Assembly: GCA_029863625.1 (NCBI GenBank)
Contig: JAOTUY010000015.1
Location: forward strand, 1-53,024
Direction: 5' to 3'
DNA length: 53,024 nt
From: Acidimicrobiia bacterium
GTDB taxonomy: Bacteria > Actinomycetota > Acidimicrobiia > Spongiisociales > UBA4744
Position numbers and translations under genes: made by a program
The notes under the pieces: generated by a model
Told to the model about the DNA's origin: nothing
Database searches by the model: none
What the model saw: the letters and a program-made list of their open reading frames with translations, nothing else
Shown here: piece after piece, positions 24,843 through 34,287 of the stretch
How positions within the stretch are numbered: position 1 is the first letter of the stretch
How the letters are laid out: each line of letters starts with the position of its first letter

Positions 24843-27038
24843 TCAGCTTCCGCCTCCCTTCTTCTTGGCGAGGGCGAACGCATGAAGAGCGGCGGCGTCG
24901 TAGATGGAGATCCGCTGGCCCCAGCCGGTAGTCGCCTTGGCCCGCACGTACAGATGCTCGGCGAAAGCGGCGTTGTCGCAGGTGCCGAGCAGGTCCCCGA
25001 CCGGGAAGTCCGCCCAGAAATCGCCGAGGGTGTTTCCGGTATATGCGGCGGCGGCCGCCACATCGACGTCGGTCAGTCCGACCGAGGCCCCCCCGACCGG
25101 TGAACCCCCGCGCACCATCGAGAAGGTGAACCGGCCGTGACCGTGGGGGTGGTGGGCGCGGAAGGCCACATGCGCGTTGTCGGTCGGCTTGTATCGCACG
25201 AACCCGCACGGATCGACCGGGACGGTGGCATCGACGTAGGGGGCGCTGATGGTCGCCCCGCATACGTTGTTGTCGATCTGGAGGCGGAAAACGAACCCGC
25301 TCCCGTCGAGTTCGGTCGGCTCGGCGACCCGGGTGAGGATGGTCCCGTCGCTATCCACCCCGGACGGCACCACGAAGGTGAACGTCCCCGGCGCGGGCGC
25401 AACCGGATTCTTGGCTGCATCGAACACCTCCAGCCTGAGCTGGTATTCGCCTGCGTCCGGTTCGATCGAGTGGGTCGTCATGAACCCCGAGTAGATGTCC
25501 CCCAGCCCTTCGTCCACCGGCCAGTGATGCTGGGTCCCCGGTGGGTCGGTCGGGTCGGGAAGGGGCGCGGTGTGAGGCCGGAACTCGAAGACGTCGCCGG
25601 GTTTGGGGCCAAGCGGGTAGACCGGGAAGCTGGGGTTGGGGATACCGGGAACCTCACGGACGAAGTGCCGGATGACCGGTTCGAGCAGCGGTGTCCATGT
25701 GGCAGATCCGATCTTGCGATACGACCAGCGGAAGTAGGCAAGCCCCGAGTAGGGGACCACCCCCGAGCTCAACAAGCGCAAACCGATCCTCTGGCCGAAC
25801 GGGGCTTCGTTTCCTTCCGCGTAGTCCGTGAATCCGTCGGTCCGTACCCAGCCGGCCGGGGCCGCCGGGATGGGGTCTCCCGGAGCGGGAGGAGGCGGCG
25901 ACCCCCAGATCCGGGTGTTCCCGACCGCATACGGCATGACCCAGACCGATACTCCCGGCGGCGGGTCGACATCGGGCGGGGGAACGCATGGGACGGCGCG
26001 GGGGTCGGTCACATGAATCGTGACCTCCGAGCCGCACGGGTAGTTCCAATGAGTGCCGCACCCGATCGATGGGGCGTAGACCGTCTCCCAGGTGCCGTTG
26101 ATGAGCTGTTCGACGGAGAAATAGAGGTCCGGCTGGTCGCTGCAGTCGTGGAACAGCAGGGTGGAGAAATGGCCGGTCTCGTCTACCTCGACAGTCTGCA
26201 GGCAGTCCTTCCGGTACCAGAAGAGCGGCCACAGCCAATCCCACCAGCACAGGTACGGCAGGAGCAGGTCGGCCACGCCCACCAACGCTTCGCGGAGCTG
26301 CAGGGTCGTGCCCGCCGATTCGACCCGCAGGAGGTCGGTGGAGCGGGTGGTCATCACCGAGGAGCGCAACGACGACGACATCGTCTGCGGTGCTTTCACC
26401 GTGCGAGAGGTCGGGCCAACCGGGCCGGGCCGCGGCCCGGCCGGATCGGGCAGGCCGCCGGGCGGAGGAGGAAGGGGAGGCCACGGCTCCGGTTCCGGGT
26501 CCGGAATCGGGAAGGGCGGTTTGACGAGATCCAGCCACTCGTCCCTGACTTTCCACACCAGCGGGTCGGGGAGGCGCCAGATGAGGCGTGGGACGCGGTC
26601 GACCTCACAGATGGTGACCCGGGCGTTGCAAATGGGCAAGTCCAGGTGGGTGCCGTCGGGGAGATCGAGACGGGTGACCACTCGCCCCCGGACCTGACAG
26701 GTACACGGCCACCATGGTCTCCAATCCCACTCCGGGATCTCCAGGGTGGGGAAAGCCTCGAAATCGACCCGCAGGTTTCGCTCGTAGGCGCGCAGCCGTC
26801 GCAGCTCCGCCGGTCGTACCGTCTTGGGGTCATCGACCTCGGGACCCACCAATACTTTGAGGGCTCGCCCGGCGAGTTCCGACGGAATCGACAATCGCGC
26901 CTCACCCTTGGCAGCTACCCGGGCGGAGGTCACCGGACTCCCGGTTGCGTCGAACGCGTACACACGGAGAGTGATCTTCTCGGTGGGTTCCCCGCCCAGA
27001 CCAACGGACACGATCCAATCGTTCGACTTGGTTGCCAT
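24843..27038 (-). CDS. Large multidomain protein of unknown function
   Basis: A 731-residue protein I do not recognise. ATG 27038 has GAAAGGA at good distance; the frame stays open further upstream, but that part is antisense to the next gene. The N-terminal 90 residues resemble a transthyretin-like or carboxypeptidase-regulatory beta domain (ITLRVYAFDATGSPVTSARV). A Pro-rich hinge around PDPEPEPWPPLPPPPGG separates it from a middle part with a Trp-rich patch (CWWDWLWPLFWYRKDC) and many Cys, and the end is Ala-rich helical and finishes in KKKGGGS. No signal peptide. It pairs with the downstream metallopeptidase and lies divergent from a LuxR-type regulator. Confidence 0.75.
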   Translation of the reverse strand: MATKSNDWIVSVGLGGEPTEKITLRVYAFDATGSPVTSARVAAKGEARLSIPSELAGRALKVLVGPEVDDPKTVRPAELRRLRAYERNLRVDFEAFPTLEIPEWDWRPWWPCTCQVRGRVVTRLDLPDGTHLDLPICNARVTICEVDRVPRLIWRLPDPLVWKVRDEWLDLVKPPFPIPDPEPEPWPPLPPPPGGLPDPAGPRPGPVGPTSRTVKAPQTMSSSLRSSVMTTRSTDLLRVESAGTTLQLREALVGVADLLLPYLCWWDWLWPLFWYRKDCLQTVEVDETGHFSTLLFHDCSDQPDLYFSVEQLINGTWETVYAPSIGCGTHWNYPCGSEVTIHVTDPRAVPCVPPPDVDPPPGVSVWVMPYAVGNTRIWGSPPPPAPGDPIPAAPAGWVRTDGFTDYAEGNEAPFGQRIGLRLLSSGVVPYSGLAYFRWSYRKIGSATWTPLLEPVIRHFVREVPGIPNPSFPVYPLGPKPGDVFEFRPHTAPLPDPTDPPGTQHHWPVDEGLGDIYSGFMTTHSIEPDAGEYQLRLEVFDAAKNPVAPAPGTFTFVVPSGVDSDGTILTRVAEPTELDGSGFVFRLQIDNNVCGATISAPYVDATVPVDPCGFVRYKPTDNAHVAFRAHHPHGHGRFTFSMVRGGSPVGGASVGLTDVDVAAAAAYTGNTLGDFWADFPVGDLLGTCDNAAFAEHLYVRAKATTGWGQRISIYDAAALHAFALAKKKGGGS

Positions 27039-27225
27039 GCGAACCAATCCTTTCGTTCCCGCTCCGGAGTCAATTCCTGCCGGGCGGCCCACCAGCTCAC
27101 CTTCGCATTGTCGGGGCGCCGGAAGGGCAGGTCTATGACAGAGACCCGTCACATGTCTGCCACGGTGAGTAGTGTTGAGGCAGGTCAACGGGCTGGGAGC
27201 ACCTCGAGACGAAAGACGGTGCAAT

Positions 27226-27831
27226 TTGGATGAGCCCGTTGCGGTAGTGACTCCGTTTCCTGTTCTCCGGCGTGGCCTGTTCGCTGCTCTGTCCGGTGCC
27301 GCCTTTGCGCCGGAGGAACCCGACGATCCGCTGGCTTGGGTGGGAGTGGATGGGCACCGGGCCGTCCTCCTCGCCGTCGACAAGCGCCAGGACGCCCAGT
27401 TGGTGGTCGACCTTCGACGCGGTCGAGAGGATCTGGTGGTCGTAGCCCTGCTATTGGAGCCGACCCCGGAAACCGTCCGGGGAGTATTGCTGGCCGGGGC
27501 TTGTTCTGTGGCGGGATGGGATGCTTCCCCGGAGGAGGTGGTGGCACTGCTCGAAGCCGGTTTGGAGGCGCGCAGTGTGCTTCCGACGAGCATGATGCAC
27601 CAGTTGGCGATGGGCGCGACAGACGAACCGGGCGTTCCCGACCTCGACCGCGACCAGGTGGCATGGTTGCGGGCGCTGGCCGCCGGAGCCACCGTCGCTC
27701 AGCTGGCCGATCGGGTCGGCTACTCAGAACGGGAGATGTACCGTTTGCTGCGCGCCGTCTACGACCGGTTGGGTGTGGGAAGCCGCACCCAGGCGCTGCT
27801 GTGGGCCACACGACGGGGCATCCTGGACTGA
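27226..27831 (+). CDS. LuxR/GerE-type regulator with degenerate receiver-like domain
   Basis: About 201 residues. The N-terminal part follows the outline of a response-regulator receiver (VAVVTPFPVLRRGLFAALSG) but lacks the phosphorylatable Asp pocket, so it is probably phosphorylation-independent. The C-terminal 65 residues are a LuxR/GerE HTH: LAAGATVAQLADRVGYSE then EMYRLLRAVYDRLGVGSRTQAL. TTG 27226 is preferred because the domain starts there; an in-frame GTG at 27172 is the alternative. It is divergent from the 731-residue protein and metallopeptidase and is their likeliest regulator. Confidence 0.8.
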   Translation: MDEPVAVVTPFPVLRRGLFAALSGAAFAPEEPDDPLAWVGVDGHRAVLLAVDKRQDAQLVVDLRRGREDLVVVALLLEPTPETVRGVLLAGACSVAGWDASPEEVVALLEAGLEARSVLPTSMMHQLAMGATDEPGVPDLDRDQVAWLRALAAGATVAQLADRVGYSEREMYRLLRAVYDRLGVGSRTQALLWATRRGILD

Positions 27832-27981
27832 GCTGCGTTCGGGTGATGGAGGATTGCCCAGACAAAGGCACTGCGCCTCTTGACACCACTCCCAACAGCA
27901 GCCAGCATCGCCGGCAACGACATCACGTGGAAGGGTTCGAATCCTGTCGCGATCTCGCCTCATGAAACCGGAGTTGCGGTC

Positions 27982-28107
27982 ATGACCGCCATCGTCACGC
28001 AACTCGGCACGCTGGTGGTCGAAACCGGGGAATCCGCTCGTGGCTCGCTCCCGTCTCACAACCACGGGCCCGACAGCATTGAGATAGGACGGGGAACCAA
28101 ACGGTGA
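27982..28107 (+). CDS. Possible 41-residue upstream ORF
   Basis: ATG 27982 follows a GGAG, and the TGA stop overlaps the GTG start of the next gene as GTGA, an arrangement typical of translational coupling. The peptide (starting MTAIVTQLGTLVVE) shows no known motif. It may be a leader peptide or chance. The rest of the 272-base gap between 27832 and 28103 holds nothing else I can support. Confidence 0.25.
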   Translation: MTAIVTQLGTLVVETGESARGSLPSHNHGPDSIEIGRGTKR

Positions 28108-29705
28108 CCGACGGCCGACCCGACCGCCCCTGGAGTCATGAGATCCCCGACCACCCGTGGGACTACGTCGTGATCGGGTCCGGCATTGGGGGAATGGCGG
28201 CGGCGGCGATGCTGTCCAAACTGGGGCGCCGGGTGCTGGTGCTCGAGCAGCACAACATCCCGGGCGGGTTCACGCAAATGTTCAAGCGTCCCGGATATCG
28301 CTGGGATGTGGGTGTGCACATCGTCGGCGAGATGTCCGAGGCGAGCTACCCGGGCCGCGTCCTCGCAGCACTCACCGATGGCCGCCTGCAGTGGGAGCCG
28401 GTCGGCGAGGTCTACGACGAGTTCAACTTCCCCGACGGCTTCACGATCCAGCTACCCGACACGCCGGAGAGGTTCCGCGAGACCCTGATCGACTACTTCC
28501 CGGCCGAGCGCAACGCCATCGACGAATACCTGACGCTGACCCGCACCGCCGCCCGGGCGGCTGCCAAGTTCCTCCAAGTGCGAGCCATGCCCCGCCTGCT
28601 CGCCCCGGGGGGCCGCAAGAAAGCGACCGAAGCCGCGGGTCAACACATACATGCCACGACGGCCGAGGTCCTGGCGTCACTGACCGACGATATCCGGCTG
28701 CGCGCCGTTCTGTCCGCCCAATGGGGGTACTACGGAGCCACCCCGGCCCGATCGTCGTTCGCAATGCATGCCCTGATGGTGCGCCACTTCCTCCGTGGCG
28801 CGTATTACCCGGTCGGCGGTGCGTCGAGCATCGCCCGGGAGATGCTCACCACCGTTGCAGAGGGCGGCGGGTGGACGGCGGTGCGGCGCACCGTCGATGA
28901 GATCGTCGTACGGCACGGCAGCGTCGTCGGGGTTCGCTTGTCGGATGGTTCGGAGATCGCCACCAAGCGGGTCGTCAGCGCGGCGGGAGCGATCCCCACT
29001 TCCGATCTGCTCGAAACGGGTCTGCCGGATTCCGGCGAGCCGTACCGTGAGGCGGGCCCGGCTCACGTCAGTGTGTACCTCGGTTTCAAGGGCGATACCG
29101 CCGCCCACGGCGCCGAGCGTTACTGCCAGTGGTACTTCGACACGTGGGACATGGAGGTGGATGTCTGGGACGTGCGTCCCGACCGTCCGGTCGGACCGGC
29201 TCCGGTGTTGTTCTGCAGTTTCCCTTCCCTCAAGGATCCAACCCACGATCCGGGACCGGAACAGCTCAACACCGGTGAGGTCATCACCTTCGTCCCGTGG
29301 GATTCGTTCTCGCAGTGGTCCGGCACCAAGTGGCACCGCCGCGGCGCCTCCTACGACGCCTTCAAGGACGCCCTGACCACGACCTTGTTCGAGCAGTATC
29401 TGGCGCACTACCCGGGTTTGGCCCCTTTCGTCGATCACGTGGAGATGTCCACCCCGCTGTCGACCCATCATTTTGCGGCGGCGCATCGGGGATCGATCTA
29501 CGGGCTCGGCACCACCCCGGACCGGTTCGATGATCAATCTGTGCTCCCTCGCACCGGGATCAGGGGGCTCTACCTGGGCGGAGTCGACGTATCGGCACCG
29601 GGAGTCGTGGGCGCGTTGGGCGGCGGGGTCCTCGCCGCGGCGGCCGCCGAGCCGCTGCGGGGAACTCGGTTCCTGCAACCGATCATGCGACGACCGCACG
29701 CCTGA
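28104..29705 (+). CDS. CrtISO/phytoene desaturase-like FAD oxidoreductase
   Basis: A 533-residue NAD(P)/FAD-dependent oxidoreductase of the carotenoid isomerase/retinol saturase family. The FAD fold is at the N-terminus: YVVIGSGIGGMAAAAMLSKLG, then VLVLEQHNIPGGFTQMF. The C-terminal FAD-contact segment LYLGGVDVSAPGVVGALGGG is present. Family members isomerise, saturate or desaturate polyene lipids. No carotenoid genes are nearby, so the substrate is open. Start GTG 28104, overlapping a small upstream frame. It ends 257 bases before the STAND gene; that gap holds a weak hairpin and no credible gene. Confidence 0.85.
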   Translation: MTDGRPDRPWSHEIPDHPWDYVVIGSGIGGMAAAAMLSKLGRRVLVLEQHNIPGGFTQMFKRPGYRWDVGVHIVGEMSEASYPGRVLAALTDGRLQWEPVGEVYDEFNFPDGFTIQLPDTPERFRETLIDYFPAERNAIDEYLTLTRTAARAAAKFLQVRAMPRLLAPGGRKKATEAAGQHIHATTAEVLASLTDDIRLRAVLSAQWGYYGATPARSSFAMHALMVRHFLRGAYYPVGGASSIAREMLTTVAEGGGWTAVRRTVDEIVVRHGSVVGVRLSDGSEIATKRVVSAAGAIPTSDLLETGLPDSGEPYREAGPAHVSVYLGFKGDTAAHGAERYCQWYFDTWDMEVDVWDVRPDRPVGPAPVLFCSFPSLKDPTHDPGPEQLNTGEVITFVPWDSFSQWSGTKWHRRGASYDAFKDALTTTLFEQYLAHYPGLAPFVDHVEMSTPLSTHHFAAAHRGSIYGLGTTPDRFDDQSVLPRTGIRGLYLGGVDVSAPGVVGALGGGVLAAAAAEPLRGTRFLQPIMRRPHA

Positions 29706-29962
29706 CCCGACGATCCGCAACTGCGCCGGGTCGGGGGATCACCGGGTGGTACCCATCGGAGCGGAGAGGGTGGGAGGACCCGTGGCCGTCACTCCAATGG
29801 CGCCCGCCTAGCGGCACCGGCCCGCACGGTCGGTTGTCTTGGTTGATGAGACGTTCGCAACCTGCCCGTGCTGCGGCTCGACGATGAGGGCCGCGTGGGG
29901 CGCGCTGAAGGACTAGGTTCGGTGGGGGAATCCAGGGCTTGGGCGGGGCGGCGAGGGGTGCC

Positions 29963-32479
29963 ATGAGCGACCGGCCGACCATCCACATCGAGGGCGACGT
30001 CTCCGGGCAGGTGGCTTCCGGCGAGTTCGTCTACCAGGCCCAGTCGATCGGCGGAGTCATCAACCAGCTCAAGATCGAGGGCCCGGTCATCAAGCTCAAG
30101 CCGTTACCGGTCGATGATCGTCCGGCTGCTCCGAAAAGCTTCAAAGGGCGGCAAGCGGAAGTGCAGTGGGTGTTGGACCGCCTCACGGATGGCCCGGTCC
30201 AGGTTTTCGGAGAAGCTGGGATCGGCAAGTCTTTTCTGCTCCGCCACCTGGCCCATAGCCAAGCGGCCGAAACCGCTCGCGACGGTGCAGTGTATGTCGA
30301 GGGATTGGGCCGGCCGCTCGAGGACGTCCTCCAGGCCCTTTTCGAATCGTTCTACGAGAGCGCCCTCCCGCAATTGGGACTCAAGCCAACCCCGACTCAG
30401 ATTCGCAACGCGATGGCCGAAATCCGGGCCTCTGTCGTGCTGGATGACTTTGCCGGCGACCGAACACAGCTCGAACAGGTGCTTCGGGTCGCACATGGTT
30501 GCATTGTGCTGGTGGCCGGTGAAGAGGAGACATTGCTTTCCGAAGGAGCTGCCCGACCGCTGGGTGGACTGGCCGTAGCCGATGCGAGCGAACTGTTCTC
30601 TAACGCCGCCGGTCGCTCATTCAATGAGGAGGAGAATGCGGCGATCCTTGCCTTCTGCCGGGCGGTCGAAGGACACCCGGCGAGCATCGTTCGCACTGCC
30701 CGAAGGCTCGGTCGGGGCGAGATGGGTTTCGACGACCTCAACAACATCATCGCCGGTATGGACACGCACGCGCCCATGTCGAACCTCGCCGGCGTTGGAC
30801 TCGGTCTGACGGAGCGCCGACTGCTGGCAGTGCTCGCCGCGGTGGCACCGGCGGTCCTGCCCGTCAGCGCGGTGGCCGCGGTTGCCGAGGAACCCGACGC
30901 CGGCCGAATGCTGGCGAATCTCGCCGAGCGGGGCCTGGTCCAGGCTGCCTCGCCGCGGTACCGGTTGTCGCCCGACCTGGTCTCGCTCCTCGAATTGCCC
31001 GACTGGCGAGAGGCATCGCTCGAGCGGCTGAATTCGTGGGTCACCGACGGCGCCGAAGCTAGTCTCGTGGCCGAAGCGGGCCCCGCGTTCGATGTCCTAG
31101 CTCGTTGGGCGGCAGGTCGCAATCTCGACGCTGAACTCGTTGGGCTGGCCCGCAACGTTACGCCGGCCCTGGCAGTCGCTCGTCGCTGGGGGAGCTTGCG
31201 ATCGATCCTGGAGGCCGCTCAAAGCTCCGCCCGGGCCGCAGGTGATGTGGCCGGTCAGGGTTGGGCCCTTCATGAGTTGGGGACGCTCGAGGTGTGTTCC
31301 GGTGAACCGGCCAAAGGGGTGGAAATGCTGGGCCGTGCCGAAGCTCTGCGGCTCGCGGTTGGCGATACCCTGGGATTGGAAGTCACCCGCCACAATCTCG
31401 AGCAGGCGTTCTTGTTGCCGGGAGTAACGCCCCCGGAGTCTCCACCCGAGGAGGTGCCACCGGATGAGGGCCCACCCGAGGACGGCCCTCCGGAAACGAG
31501 CTCGCCAGACCCAGGGATGATCGAGCCCGAACCCGAAGCAGCTCCGCCGGAGCCCCCGCCGCCGGAGCCCCCGCCACCTTCGCCCCCCACTCCACGACGT
31601 CCTGGATGGCCGAGATGGATCAAGCTCTTGATCCCGATTGTCTTGATTGCGGTCATCGCCGTGGTCATCATGAACATCAGACCACCGGACGACGATGATG
31701 GTGGCACCCCGGGCGAAGCATTCCTCTCGGTGGACGGCGCTCCGATCGATTTCGGCACAAGACCGGTTGGGTCTGAAGACGACTTGAACAGGAGAGTGGC
31801 AAACGGCGGCGACGTCCCGATCGAGTACGTTGACGTCTACCTGGAGCAAGGAGAGTTCTTCGGTTCCGAAACCGATTGTGGGTTCCTCGACGCCGGCGAT
31901 TCGTGCCAGTTCGTTGTTTGGTTCTTCCCACCCGAACCCGGCGAGTACCAGGACGTGCTGGTGGTCGATTCCGACGCGGCAAATACCCCACTGTATGTCG
32001 AGGTGCGCGGCAGAGCCGCGGATGACGGCGACCAGTCGTCCGGCCTGCCGGACCTGGCGGCGCAGATCGTCGGCATCTCCGATGGAAGAATATGGGTAAC
32101 AAACGAGGGTTCCCCCTTCTACTCAGCGCAAGTGAGCATTGAGGTAGAAAACCTCGGGGGTCCTTTCTCGGAGGAGTACAAGGTCCAGTTCGAGTGGTTC
32201 AACGATGCGGCTGGTGAATGGCAGTCCGTTCCGACCGCATCGACGGCTACCGGGTTCGACCCGTTCTTCGTTGGGCCGGTAGGGGCCGGTGGGTCAACAG
32301 TGTTCCGCGGCTGGGCGGTCTGGGTACTGGAGTGGCTCGGCAATCAGCGACAGGTTTCCATTCGGGCACTGGTCGACAGCTGTTTCGGTGATGAGTTCAT
32401 GGCCGAGTTTTGTCGAGTGGAAGAGTCCGATGAAGGGAACAACGTTTCCCAGACGGTGGACGCAATCATCGAGAGGTGA
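29963..32479 (+). CDS. STAND/NB-ARC-like NTPase with transmembrane segment and extracellular domains
   Basis: An 838-residue protein and the apparent hub of the island. Residues 1-35 carry the tag HIEGDVSGQVASGEF, echoed in the next gene. A P-loop NTPase follows: FKGRQAEVQWVLD, Walker A GEAGIGKS at 83-90 (Lys89) and Walker B ASVVLDDF. A helical region with winged-helix and TPR-like segments (WALHELGTLEVCSGEPAKG) runs to about 480. A Pro/Glu-rich hinge leads to one membrane helix at about 553-571, then two outward beta domains: an ASPM/DUF1573-like one (FGTRPVGS) and a CARDB-like one. STAND proteins are inflammasome-like switches; the outside half suggests a surface sensor. ATG 29963 is chosen for GAGGGG. 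Confidence 0.85.
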   Translation: MSDRPTIHIEGDVSGQVASGEFVYQAQSIGGVINQLKIEGPVIKLKPLPVDDRPAAPKSFKGRQAEVQWVLDRLTDGPVQVFGEAGIGKSFLLRHLAHSQAAETARDGAVYVEGLGRPLEDVLQALFESFYESALPQLGLKPTPTQIRNAMAEIRASVVLDDFAGDRTQLEQVLRVAHGCIVLVAGEEETLLSEGAARPLGGLAVADASELFSNAAGRSFNEEENAAILAFCRAVEGHPASIVRTARRLGRGEMGFDDLNNIIAGMDTHAPMSNLAGVGLGLTERRLLAVLAAVAPAVLPVSAVAAVAEEPDAGRMLANLAERGLVQAASPRYRLSPDLVSLLELPDWREASLERLNSWVTDGAEASLVAEAGPAFDVLARWAAGRNLDAELVGLARNVTPALAVARRWGSLRSILEAAQSSARAAGDVAGQGWALHELGTLEVCSGEPAKGVEMLGRAEALRLAVGDTLGLEVTRHNLEQAFLLPGVTPPESPPEEVPPDEGPPEDGPPETSSPDPGMIEPEPEAAPPEPPPPEPPPPSPPTPRRPGWPRWIKLLIPIVLIAVIAVVIMNIRPPDDDDGGTPGEAFLSVDGAPIDFGTRPVGSEDDLNRRVANGGDVPIEYVDVYLEQGEFFGSETDCGFLDAGDSCQFVVWFFPPEPGEYQDVLVVDSDAANTPLYVEVRGRAADDGDQSSGLPDLAAQIVGISDGRIWVTNEGSPFYSAQVSIEVENLGGPFSEEYKVQFEWFNDAAGEWQSVPTASTATGFDPFFVGPVGAGGSTVFRGWAVWVLEWLGNQRQVSIRALVDSCFGDEFMAEFCRVEESDEGNNVSQTVDAIIER

Positions 32480-32482
32480 CCG

Positions 32483-34012
32483 ATGACGATCAACATCGGC
32501 GGGGATGCTTCGGGTCAAGTGGCGATCGGCAACGAGGTCGATCAAACCATGCAGGTTCCCGCCCCGGCCGGGCCGGCCGACGCCAAACAGGTGGTGCTGT
32601 TCCTGGCGGCCAACCCTTTGGACACGGAACCGCTCCGCCTGGATGAGGAAGCTCGAAGCATTTCCAGGCGCCTGCTCGAGGGTGACTACCGCGACCGGTT
32701 TGACTTCCGACCCAGCCTGGCGGTGCGCGCCGCCGATTTGTCGGAGGCGCTGCTGAGGCACAGCCCTGCGGTCGTTCATTTCAGCGGGCACGGCAGCCCC
32801 GACGGGCGAATAATCCTCCAGAGCGAACAGGGTCAGAGCTTTGAGCCGCCCGCAACGGCCATTGCCGATCTGTTCCGTATCTTCAAAGGGACGGTCCGCT
32901 GTGTTGTCCTGAATGCTTGTCACTCGGAACCGCTAGCCCGGGCCATCGCACAGCACATTGACTGTGTGGTCGGGACCAAACGGGCGATTACCGACGACGA
33001 CGCCATCAGGTTCGCCGCCGGGTTCTATCGGGCGCTTTCCTTTGGCAAGAGCGTTGGGACGGCATTTGAAATCGGGCGCAACGAAATCGCGCTGACCGGA
33101 TCTGCGGGCAGTGCCGTGCCCAGCCTCGTCACCCGCCCGGGAGTGGAGGCGGGGGATGCTTCCGTTATCAGCGATCTGCCCGAAACGGTTGCCCTGCCAC
33201 CCACGGCCGGTTCCGGGGTGTTGTTCGACGAAGGGCACGGGCAGACGATGTGGAGTGGCGTACCGGCCCCGGTGATCACAGGTGGATTCCGCCGGGCGGC
33301 GGAGGTCGCGGCGTCTCTCGGACCGGTCCGGCCGCTGCGCGGAGGCATGCTTACGGAGCAGGCCTTGAGGGCCGGGAAATGTCTGGTGCTGTCAACAGCG
33401 CCGCACGGTCGGGCTCGGCTCAAAGAAGCCGAGCTCGAAGCCCTCAGGGGCTTCGAGCAGGCTGGGGGAGGGGTGGTGGTGTTGGGAAATTATGCCGGTG
33501 AGTGGCACCACGAGAGCAACCTGAATGAGTTCCTGGCACCCTTCGGGATGGCTTTCAACGCCGATGTACTCGCCCCAACCGGAACGGCCCCGGAAAGAGC
33601 ATTCGGTGCCACCAACTGGGCACCGACGAACTCCGACCTCCAGATAGAAGCCGTGCCGTCGACAACCGAGTACCCGCAACGTAATCGGCGGGAAGAACTC
33701 ACCGCTCTGCTCGAAGGGGTGAACGCAATCCACACGGTTTCACCCTGTTCGCTTTCCGTGGACCAAGCTATGGCCATACCCCTGCTCGAGAGCATCGCTC
33801 AGCTACTTCGCCCGATTCCGCGCACACCGCAACTCCCCCAGATTCGTGAGTACGTGGCCGAAGGGGTTGGCCCGGTGGTGGTGGCCGCCGCCTCAACGAT
33901 CGGGAAGGTCGTGGCGGTGGGGACTTGGAAGACCTTTCTCGACGACTTTCTGTATGACGAGCGATGCGACAACGAAAGGCTCCTGGCGAACCTGTTGTCC
34001 TGGCTCACCTGA
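32483..34012 (+). CDS. CHAT/caspase-like protease with C-terminal GATase-like domain
   Basis: A 509-residue protein starting three bases after the STAND gene. The N-terminus INIGGDASGQVAIGNEV repeats the STAND protein's tag. Residues about 35-235 are a caspase-like CHAT domain: VLFLAANPLDTEPLRLDEE, catalytic His103 in HFSGHGS and catalytic Cys146 in VVLNACHSE. Residues about 270-500 look like a glutamine-amidotransferase/DUF4350-like Rossmann domain (GKCLVLSTAPHGRARLKEAE, then GGGVVVLGNYAGEWH). The shared tag and tight spacing suggest recruitment and activation of this protease by the STAND NTPase. The C-terminal domain may bind a small ligand. Confidence 0.85.
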   Translation: MTINIGGDASGQVAIGNEVDQTMQVPAPAGPADAKQVVLFLAANPLDTEPLRLDEEARSISRRLLEGDYRDRFDFRPSLAVRAADLSEALLRHSPAVVHFSGHGSPDGRIILQSEQGQSFEPPATAIADLFRIFKGTVRCVVLNACHSEPLARAIAQHIDCVVGTKRAITDDDAIRFAAGFYRALSFGKSVGTAFEIGRNEIALTGSAGSAVPSLVTRPGVEAGDASVISDLPETVALPPTAGSGVLFDEGHGQTMWSGVPAPVITGGFRRAAEVAASLGPVRPLRGGMLTEQALRAGKCLVLSTAPHGRARLKEAELEALRGFEQAGGGVVVLGNYAGEWHHESNLNEFLAPFGMAFNADVLAPTGTAPERAFGATNWAPTNSDLQIEAVPSTTEYPQRNRREELTALLEGVNAIHTVSPCSLSVDQAMAIPLLESIAQLLRPIPRTPQLPQIREYVAEGVGPVVVAAASTIGKVVAVGTWKTFLDDFLYDERCDNERLLANLLSWLT

Positions 34013-34287
34013 CATCATCCCCGTGTGGTCGCCGACGAACTTTGTCGTTGAGTTCTCGCTTTGGAGAGGGGCGGATGGCCGCCCGTTCTCTGTAGGCCAG
34101 AAATCCGCAGTCGGTGCTTCCGCCATACACGCCACCCGCCTGCGGCGTAAGGTCGAAGCGAACTCCCGCTGCTTGATCTCGAGCCCGAAAGGGGAACGCC
34201 GTGAGATCCCTCGAACATCGATTCACACAAGCTCATTGACCCCAAGGAGGTAATCATCAGATCGCCGGCGTGAACGAGGGAGAAGGT

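Noticed and set aside
27039..27692. N-terminal extension of the 731-residue protein
   Set aside because: It is antisense to the LuxR-type regulator and has no domain-like sequence; a good ribosome site precedes ATG 27038.
27928..27950. GGGTTCGAATCCT, resembling a tRNA T-arm
   Set aside because: The stem is imperfect, no matching acceptor or anticodon arm lies upstream and there is no CCA; no second copy was seen that would make it an attachment site.
29839..29916. Mini-frame containing TCPCCGSTMRAAWGALKD, a zinc-knuckle-like sequence
   Set aside because: Only about 25 codons from a TTG with no ribosome site; too short to separate from chance.
34021..34253. GTG-started frame of 77 codons between the CHAT-GATase and M15 genes
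   Set aside because: No ribosome site, no recognisable composition or motif; most likely non-coding.
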